A stretch of 11,630 nt of DNA from a bacterium (GTDB taxonomy: Bacteria; Actinomycetota; Acidimicrobiia; Acidimicrobiales; CATQHL01), in assembly GCA_026713745.1 (NCBI GenBank), contig JAPONU010000508.1:1-11630 (forward strand). The letters run 5' to 3'. Positions 7,232 to 11,630 of this stretch are shown here, in pieces. Position numbers and translations under genes: made by a program. The notes under the pieces are model-generated. The model searched no databases. It saw nothing but the letters and a program-made list of their open reading frames with translations, and was not told the origin of the DNA. Numbering within the stretch: the first letter of the stretch is position 1; each line of letters begins with the position of its first letter.

Positions 7232-10152
7232 GCAACGGCTCGGAACCGGCCGCGGACCGGCTGGCCGGACTGGCGGCCGCCCGCGGGGAGCCGGTGGCCG
7301 GCGGGGGCAACCGCCCCCTCCATCTCGCCGACCCCGGCGGCGTGTGCTTCGTGGCGGAGGGGTCGGTGGACGTGTTCGCGGCGCGCCGCCGTGCCGACGG
7401 GGTGACGGCCGACTTCAAACACTTCCTGCGGGCCGGCGCCGGGCGGCTACTCTTCGGTGCCGCCGAGAACCTGACCGGGACGGTGCTGGTGGTCAAGGGT
7501 CTTCCCGGCTCTGCGCTGCGCCTGATGCCACTGGACGCCCTCGACGGCGCCGGCTGCGACGAACTCGTCGCCGCACAGGTGGAGACCTGGGTCTCCGGGG
7601 TCGCCGAGGCGGTGACACGGGATTTCACCTACCGCCCGAGCATCGACCTGCTCGTATCGGCGGGGGCGGGGGAGCAGTCCGTCGAGGCCGGGCGGACGCT
7701 GTCGGCGCGCCGGGGCGTGGTATGGGTGTCCGGCGAGGACGCGAGCCTCGCCTACCTGGGCACCGAGGAGGGGGACCCGGACGGCCACGGCGTGGTGCCG
7801 GTCACCCCCGCCAGCTGGGTGACCGCCTCGAAGCGGGCCGGCGTGCGCTGCGTCACCACGCTGGAGTTGCACGGGGAGGGGCGCCTGATGTCCGCGCTGG
7901 CGGCCTTCAACGATCTGGCGCTGAGTGCCGATGACCTCAATCGGCGGCTGCTCCTGGTCGACGTCGCCAACCTGCAAACGAGCACCGCCGAGTACCGCCA
8001 ACGGGGCGAGGAGAACGCGCGCCGCCGCCTCTTCGGTGTGCTGAATCCGACCGCAGGACGCGACGGAGACGCCCTGGCTCTCCCCGAGGCGCTGCAACGG
8101 GTCGGTCGCCACGAGCGCATCGCCTTCCGCATGCCTCCCGGCGGGGCGCAGCGGTCGGGACCCGCCGCCGAGGCGCCGACGCTGGCCGGCATCCTGATGG
8201 GCTCGGGGGTGCGCATGAGACGCGTCGCCCTGCGCGCGGAGCAACGCTGGTGGCGGGGTGACAGCGGCGCGATGCTCGCCGTCCGCCGCGACGACGGCGC
8301 GCCCGTCGCCCTGCTCCCGGGCCCCTTGGGGCGCTACCGGATGGTCGAGCCGTCCTCCGGCCGTCTCCGGCGGGTCAACGCCCGGCGGGCCGAGTCACTG
8401 GAGCGGGAAGCCCACTTCTTCTACTCGCCGCTGCCCGAGGACGGCCCGGTCGGCGTCGGGCAGCTGTCGAGGCTGGCCTTCCACCGGGTGAGGCCCGACC
8501 TGGCCCGGCTGGTGGCGGCCGGAATGCTGGCAGGCATAGCCATGCTGGTTCCCGCGGTGCTGCTGGGAGCCTTCGCGGGGCAGGCGCTGCCCTCCGGCTC
8601 CCTGCAGGTGCTGGGGACGTTGACCCTGGGCACCGTGCTGATCGCACTGCTCCTGGGAGTGTTGCAGATGATCCAGGGCACGGCGCTGATGCGGCTGGAG
8701 GGCCGGGTGGCGGCGCGCGCCGGAGCGGCCCTGTGGCACCGGATGCTGGACCTGCCGGCCGGCTTCTTCCGCCGCTTCACCGCCGGCAACCTGGCCACGC
8801 GAGCCATGGCGTTCCACGAGCTGCGAGACCAGGTTTCGGGCCTCGTTGTGGGCGCGCTGTTGTCGGTCCTCTTCCTGCTCCCCACTTTCGCCCTCATCTT
8901 CCTCTACAACACCGCCCTGGGCTGGCTGTGCCTGGGACTGGGGCTGGCCTCCCTGAGCCTCACCCTGGTGCTGGGACTGAGGCAGACGCCCCACCATCGC
9001 CGGCGGCTGGCCGTGACGCGGCAACTGGCGGGGACGCTGCTGCAGTTGATCGGCGGGGTGTCCAAGCTGCGGAGCGCAGGCGCCGAGGGAGCGGCCTACA
9101 CGATGTGGGCCAAGGGGTACCGGGAGCAGAAGCAGACGGAGATGAAGCTGGGGGCGTATCAGGAACACCTGACGGCCTTTGCCGCCGCGATCCCCCTGTT
9201 CGCCACCGCTGCGCTGTTCGCCCTGGCCCTGAGGATCGGCGGCGACGGCTTGGCGGTGGGCGGCTTCCTGGCGGTGTACGCCGCCTTCATGGTGTTCAAC
9301 GGCGCGGTGGTTCAGTTCGGCGCCGCCTTTTCGGGCGTCGCCGCCATACGCCCCTCGGTGCAGCAGGTGCGGCCCATTCTGGCCGAGCGTCCCCGGAACC
9401 TCGCTGCGGATCTTCCCGCACCCGAATTGAAGGGCGAGGTGTTGCTGGACCGGGTGAGCTTCCGCTACTCCGAGGACGGGCCGCTGATCCTGAACGACGT
9501 CACCATCCACGCCCTGCCGGGAGAGTTCATCGCCCTGGTGGGGGAGTCGGGCGCGGGAAAGAGCACCGTATTCCGGCTGGCCCTGGGGTTGGAGAAGCCG
9601 CAGCTCGGCGCCGTCTACTTCGACGGTCACGATCTGAGCCGGCTCAACTGGAGTTCGGTGCGCAACATGATCGGCACCGTTCCCCAGGACGCGCACCTGC
9701 GTCCCCAGACGGTGATGGACAACATCGTCGGGATCGAAGCCGACCTGAACGAGGATGACGCCTGGTGGGCCGCCGAGCTGGCCCAGGTGAGCGCCGACAT
9801 CGCGGCGATGCCGATGCAGATGTACACCGTCAGCAGCGAGAGCGCCGCGGCGTTCTCCGGCGGGCAGGTGCAGCGCTTCATGCTGGCCGCCGCCCTGGCC
9901 CGCAAACCCAGGGTGCTGCTGCTCGACGAGGCGACCAACTGGCTCGACAACCGGACCCAGGCCAACATCATGGAACAGATCGAGCAACTCTCCGTGACCC
10001 GCATCGTCAGCGCCCACCGGCTGTCCACCATCCGGCGGGCCGACCGCATCTACGTGCTGCAGGACGGCCGGGTCGCCCAAGAGGGGACGTTCGCAGGACT
10101 GATGGAACGGGAAGGCACCTTCCGGGACCTCGTCAGGCGGCAACTGACGTGA
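7228..10152 (+). CDS. NHLP-type second ABC exporter subunit (peptidase-less permease/ATPase with long N-terminal domain)
   Basis: This 974-aa protein matches the NHLM_micro_ABC2 layout (TIGR03797, from memory). Residues 1-420 are cytoplasmic. An early GVCFVAEGSVDVFA...LLFGA segment looks like the cyclic-nucleotide-binding-like beta roll typical of the family. RWWRGDSGAMLAV followed by PVALLPGPLGRYRMVEPSSG (near 340-380) looks like a degenerate C39-like half with no catalytic Cys. Residues about 422-695 hold six hydrophobic helices. The ATPase has Walker A GESGAGKST at 772-780, Q820, signature FSGGQ at 876-880, Walker B VLLLDE at 896-901 and H930; the D-loop reads NWLD rather than SALD. It probably pairs with the peptidase-bearing subunit as a heterodimer, or handles export after modification. 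The start ATG lies in an ATGA overlap with the preceding stop, so the two are translationally coupled. Confidence 0.92.
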   Translation: MSNGSEPAADRLAGLAAARGEPVAGGGNRPLHLADPGGVCFVAEGSVDVFAARRRADGVTADFKHFLRAGAGRLLFGAAENLTGTVLVVKGLPGSALRLMPLDALDGAGCDELVAAQVETWVSGVAEAVTRDFTYRPSIDLLVSAGAGEQSVEAGRTLSARRGVVWVSGEDASLAYLGTEEGDPDGHGVVPVTPASWVTASKRAGVRCVTTLELHGEGRLMSALAAFNDLALSADDLNRRLLLVDVANLQTSTAEYRQRGEENARRRLFGVLNPTAGRDGDALALPEALQRVGRHERIAFRMPPGGAQRSGPAAEAPTLAGILMGSGVRMRRVALRAEQRWWRGDSGAMLAVRRDDGAPVALLPGPLGRYRMVEPSSGRLRRVNARRAESLEREAHFFYSPLPEDGPVGVGQLSRLAFHRVRPDLARLVAAGMLAGIAMLVPAVLLGAFAGQALPSGSLQVLGTLTLGTVLIALLLGVLQMIQGTALMRLEGRVAARAGAALWHRMLDLPAGFFRRFTAGNLATRAMAFHELRDQVSGLVVGALLSVLFLLPTFALIFLYNTALGWLCLGLGLASLSLTLVLGLRQTPHHRRRLAVTRQLAGTLLQLIGGVSKLRSAGAEGAAYTMWAKGYREQKQTEMKLGAYQEHLTAFAAAIPLFATAALFALALRIGGDGLAVGGFLAVYAAFMVFNGAVVQFGAAFSGVAAIRPSVQQVRPILAERPRNLAADLPAPELKGEVLLDRVSFRYSEDGPLILNDVTIHALPGEFIALVGESGAGKSTVFRLALGLEKPQLGAVYFDGHDLSRLNWSSVRNMIGTVPQDAHLRPQTVMDNIVGIEADLNEDDAWWAAELAQVSADIAAMPMQMYTVSSESAAAFSGGQVQRFMLAAALARKPRVLLLDEATNWLDNRTQANIMEQIEQLSVTRIVSAHRLSTIRRADRIYVLQDGRVAQEGTFAGLMEREGTFRDLVRRQLT

Positions 10153-10184
10153 ATCGGCCATGCCGGCCGAATGGCGGGAAGCCG

Positions 10185-11303
10185 ATGAGAGTCGACGCGA
10201 CGCGCGTGACGGGGCCGGGAGACGGGCAGCCGGACGACCGCTCCGCCGGACCGGACGGCGACGACGGCCACGGTTCCTTCGGCGAGTTCCTCCGGGAATT
10301 GCAGGGCCTGTTCCCGCCCGCGTTGGTGAGCGGGTCCGGCTGGGATCGGCTGCTGGCGCTGGCGCGCCGGCTGCCGATTCACGTGATCGACCGACGTTTC
10401 GGCTTCGAGTTCGATCTCTTCGACCCCGACCCGGTTGCGGACTTCTGCGTGGTGCCGTCCCCCGGCACCCGACTCGCCGAGTTCTACGTCCGCCGGGGCG
10501 AGCTTGCCTCACCGTCCTCGGCGGAGGCGGCGCTGGGGACGTTCCTCGCCAAGAGCTGGGCAAACGCCCCTCCCGCCGGCTTTCCGGCGCAGGGCGAAGG
10601 CGACGTGATACTGGAGTACGACCTGGCCGGGATGCCCGCGGAGCGGCCCACCGTGCCCGGAATCTTCATCGTGCCCCTGGACGACTCCTCGAGGGAAGGG
10701 CTGTTCGGCGAGCCGGAGCGTCTCGCGGCCGCTCTGTGGGCCGTTGCCGGGTGGACACCCGATGAAGCCATCCTCCGGCAGATGCAGCGCGTGTACCGCA
10801 GGATGGCGCCGCCTGCACGGGTCTCTCAGGCCGGCATCCTGCCGGGGCGACCGCAACGGGCGATCCGACTCATCCTGCGCGCCGAATCCGGCGAGGGCGC
10901 CGTCGAGTTGTTGGAGCGGTTGGACTGGGCCGGCTCGCTTGCAGACGTCGCAACGGCGTACGACAGCCTGTCGGAACTCACGAGGCCGGGGGTCAGCCTG
11001 AGCGTTGACGTAACGACGCAGGGGGTCTCCCGCCGCCTCGGACTCGAACTCTTCCGGCCCACGGCATGGCACGAACTGGACCGCACGGGGTGGAACCTGC
11101 TGATCGACCGGCTCGAGGACCAGGGTTGGTGCCTGCCGGAGAAGGCCCTCGGGCTGAAGGCCTGGCCACGAATGGAACAGGCTTTCGACCGAGCCGGGGC
11201 CTACCGGATCCTGCAGAGCATCAATCACGTGAAGGTGGTCCTCGACCGGGGGACGACCACCGCCAAGGCCTACGCCGGCGCGATCGTGCTGAAGTCAGCC
11301 TGA
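10185..11303 (+). CDS. Uncharacterised NHLP-locus protein
   Basis: This is a 372-aa soluble protein without signal peptide or membrane segment. I cannot assign a function. Residues 10-30 are a Gly/Asp-rich, probably disordered stretch. Notable segments are ILEYDLAG (142-149), SLSVDVTTQGVSRRLGLELF (271-290), QGWCLPEK (313-320) and a C-terminal INHVKVV (346-352) with AKAYAGAIVL (360-369). From memory, a family of hypothetical proteins with INHIK...AKAYLG-type endings sits beside peptide-maturation genes in cyanobacteria and other bacteria; that resemblance is an impression, not a search result. As last gene of the operon it may be a maturation, recognition or immunity factor. The ATG at 10185 has GGGAAG just upstream. 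A GTG at 10149 that overlaps the previous stop (GTGA), like the other coupled junctions, is a strong alternative and would add 12 residues. Confidence 0.75.
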   Translation: MRVDATRVTGPGDGQPDDRSAGPDGDDGHGSFGEFLRELQGLFPPALVSGSGWDRLLALARRLPIHVIDRRFGFEFDLFDPDPVADFCVVPSPGTRLAEFYVRRGELASPSSAEAALGTFLAKSWANAPPAGFPAQGEGDVILEYDLAGMPAERPTVPGIFIVPLDDSSREGLFGEPERLAAALWAVAGWTPDEAILRQMQRVYRRMAPPARVSQAGILPGRPQRAIRLILRAESGEGAVELLERLDWAGSLADVATAYDSLSELTRPGVSLSVDVTTQGVSRRLGLELFRPTAWHELDRTGWNLLIDRLEDQGWCLPEKALGLKAWPRMEQAFDRAGAYRILQSINHVKVVLDRGTTTAKAYAGAIVLKSA

Positions 11304-11304
11304 A

Positions 11305-11326
11305 CGCGAATCCGCGCGTCTTCGCG
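11305..11326 (+). terminator. Possible hairpin directly after the export operon
   Basis: CGCGAA and TTCGCG pair over 6 bp around a 10-base loop that starts two bases after the operon's last stop codon. An alternative CCGCG/CGCGG stem overlaps it. There is no T-tract, so this is at best a weak terminator or a decay-protecting stem. Confidence 0.3.
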
Positions 11327-11380
11327 GGCCTGCAAACATCTCGGCGTCGGCGCCGGTCGACGTCTGCGAAGAAGGCATCA

Positions 11381-11410
11381 CCGGACGGTCGTGGCGCTGT
11401 CCCCGTCCGG
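11381..11410. terminator. Candidate bidirectional terminator between convergent genes
   Basis: CCGGACGG and CCGTCCGG form a perfect 8-bp GC-rich stem around a 14-base loop. It lies midway between the operon's last stop and the convergent precursor gene's stop, where a shared terminator is expected. Neither strand has a following T-run, so the call rests on position and stem only. Confidence 0.35.
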
Positions 11411-11417
11411 AGGACCG

Positions 11418-11433
11418 GTTACGAATACGTAAC
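11418..11433. repeat. Perfect hairpin GTTACG-AATA-CGTAAC
   Basis: A 6-bp perfect stem with a four-base loop lies 32 bases downstream of the precursor gene's stop on the minus strand. Its A/T content stands out from the surrounding GC-rich DNA. It may end or stabilise the precursor transcript. It also covers the last codons of the alternative core reading (LSIVTYS). Confidence 0.4.
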
Positions 11434-11457
11434 TATCGAGAGGCCGCCGGCCGCCAT
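11419..11457 (-). other. Possible latent second core segment (MAAGG-LSIVTYS-stop)
   Basis: Just past the precursor's stop, the minus strand reads ATG followed by A-A-G-G, then L-S-I-V-T-Y-S and TAA. The MAAGG part is an exact DNA copy of the double-Gly cleavage segment of the precursor, followed by a different seven-residue tail. It is out of frame with the precursor and lacks its own leader and ribosome site, so it is probably not translated as such. It could be a remnant of an earlier core or a cassette that recombination at the repeat would fuse in frame to the leader. Confidence 0.35.
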
Positions 11458-11458
11458 C
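11442..11458. repeat. 17-base direct repeat, copy 1
   Basis: GGCCGCCGGCCGCCATC is identical to the copy at 11489-11505, offset by 47 bases. On the minus strand it encodes M-A-A-G-G in one phase. This copy lies after the precursor stop. Confidence 0.85.
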
Positions 11459-11465
11459 TAGCGCT

Positions 11466-11630
11466 CTAGTGTTGCCATCCGTAGTGGTGGCCGCCGGCCG
11501 CCATCGCCAGGTCGGCTTCGGTGAGTTCGGACGAGGGCGGCAGCACCAGATGGGCCACATTGGCGCTGTCCTCGTGCACCGCCACGTCGAACCCCTCCGG
11601 GATGGTCATGCCGGTCTCGTCGGCGATGGC
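11466..11630 (-). CDS. NHLP-type RiPP precursor peptide (5' end outside window)
   Basis: The visible 54 codons are the C-terminal part of a small peptide and run in from the right edge. They read TGMTIPEGFDVAVHED, then NVAHLVLPPSSELTEADLAMAAGG, then HHYGWQH and stop. The pattern IPEG-x-DV-x-V...HLVLPP...L-x-x-x-DL-x-x-x-AGG is that of nitrile-hydratase-type leader peptides (NHLP; TIGR03793 from memory), whose double-Gly site is cut by a C39 peptidase such as the one encoded at 5030-7231. The predicted core is only seven residues and has no Cys, Ser or Thr but three His, one Tyr and one Trp. The gene faces the export operon, so it is transcribed separately. The leader's N-terminal half, start and promoter are not visible. 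If the core is modified at all, oxidation or cross-linking of aromatic residues is more plausible than lanthionine or azole formation. Confidence 0.82.
   Translation of the reverse strand, partial: AIADETGMTIPEGFDVAVHEDSANVAHLVLPPSSELTEADLAMAAGGHHYGWQH
11489..11505. repeat. 17-base direct repeat, copy 2 (within precursor gene)
   Basis: Identical to 11442-11458. This copy encodes the MAAGG end of the leader, directly before the HHYGWQH core. The 30 bases between the copies hold the present core, its stop and a short CTAG-CGCT-CTAG stem. Confidence 0.85.

Noticed and set aside
8395..10563. Minus-strand open frame of 722 codons opposite the second transporter.
   Set aside because: Low-complexity Gln/Gly/His/Arg-rich antisense shadow of the ABC gene.

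Overview
The window looks like chromosomal DNA from a high-GC bacterium, most likely an actinomycete-type organism. The GC content is high, with strong G/C preference at third codon positions. GPP34-domain proteins are, as far as I know, mostly an actinobacterial feature among bacteria, and the tRNA gene has no encoded CCA. The species cannot be named from the sequence.

Left part (1-3983), minus strand: two tandem paralogous genes each encode an N-terminal GPP34 (Golgi phosphoprotein 3-like) domain fused to a cytochrome P450. The downstream copy runs off the left edge and lacks its heme-binding half. The other copy is complete (674 aa) and has the ExxR and Cys-ligand motifs, but its I-helix lacks the usual acid-Thr pair. 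Both genes carry the same 12-base palindromic core, inside a 20-base dyad, at nearly the same distance upstream of their starts. This suggests a shared regulator.

Middle (3984-4057): a complete tRNA-Ala(TGC) gene on the plus strand separates the P450 block from the export operon.

Right part (4248-11303), plus strand: four tightly packed genes form an export operon of the NHLP/NHLM (nitrile-hydratase-leader peptide) type. They encode a short HlyD-like adaptor, a C39-peptidase ABC transporter with an intact Cys-His-Asp triad, a second, longer ABC transporter without a peptidase, and a soluble 372-aa protein of unknown function. The first two junctions overlap by 1 and 4 bases.

Extreme right (11466-11630), minus strand and convergent with the operon: the 3' end of a short gene encodes the C-terminal part of an NHLP leader ending in a double-glycine site (AMAAGG), followed by a core of only seven residues, HHYGWQH. 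This is the likely cargo of the exporter. The core has no Cys, Ser or Thr, so lanthionine and azole chemistry are excluded, but it is rich in His, Tyr and Trp. A 17-base direct repeat of the double-Gly coding segment lies just after the stop and leads into a second possible core, LSIVTYS.

Working model (inference): this is a RiPP locus in which the exporter trims and secretes an aromatic heptapeptide. The GPP34-P450 proteins are the only tailoring-type oxidases visible nearby. Oxidative cross-linking of Tyr/Trp/His by these P450s, as in biarylitides, would be an attractive but unproven link.
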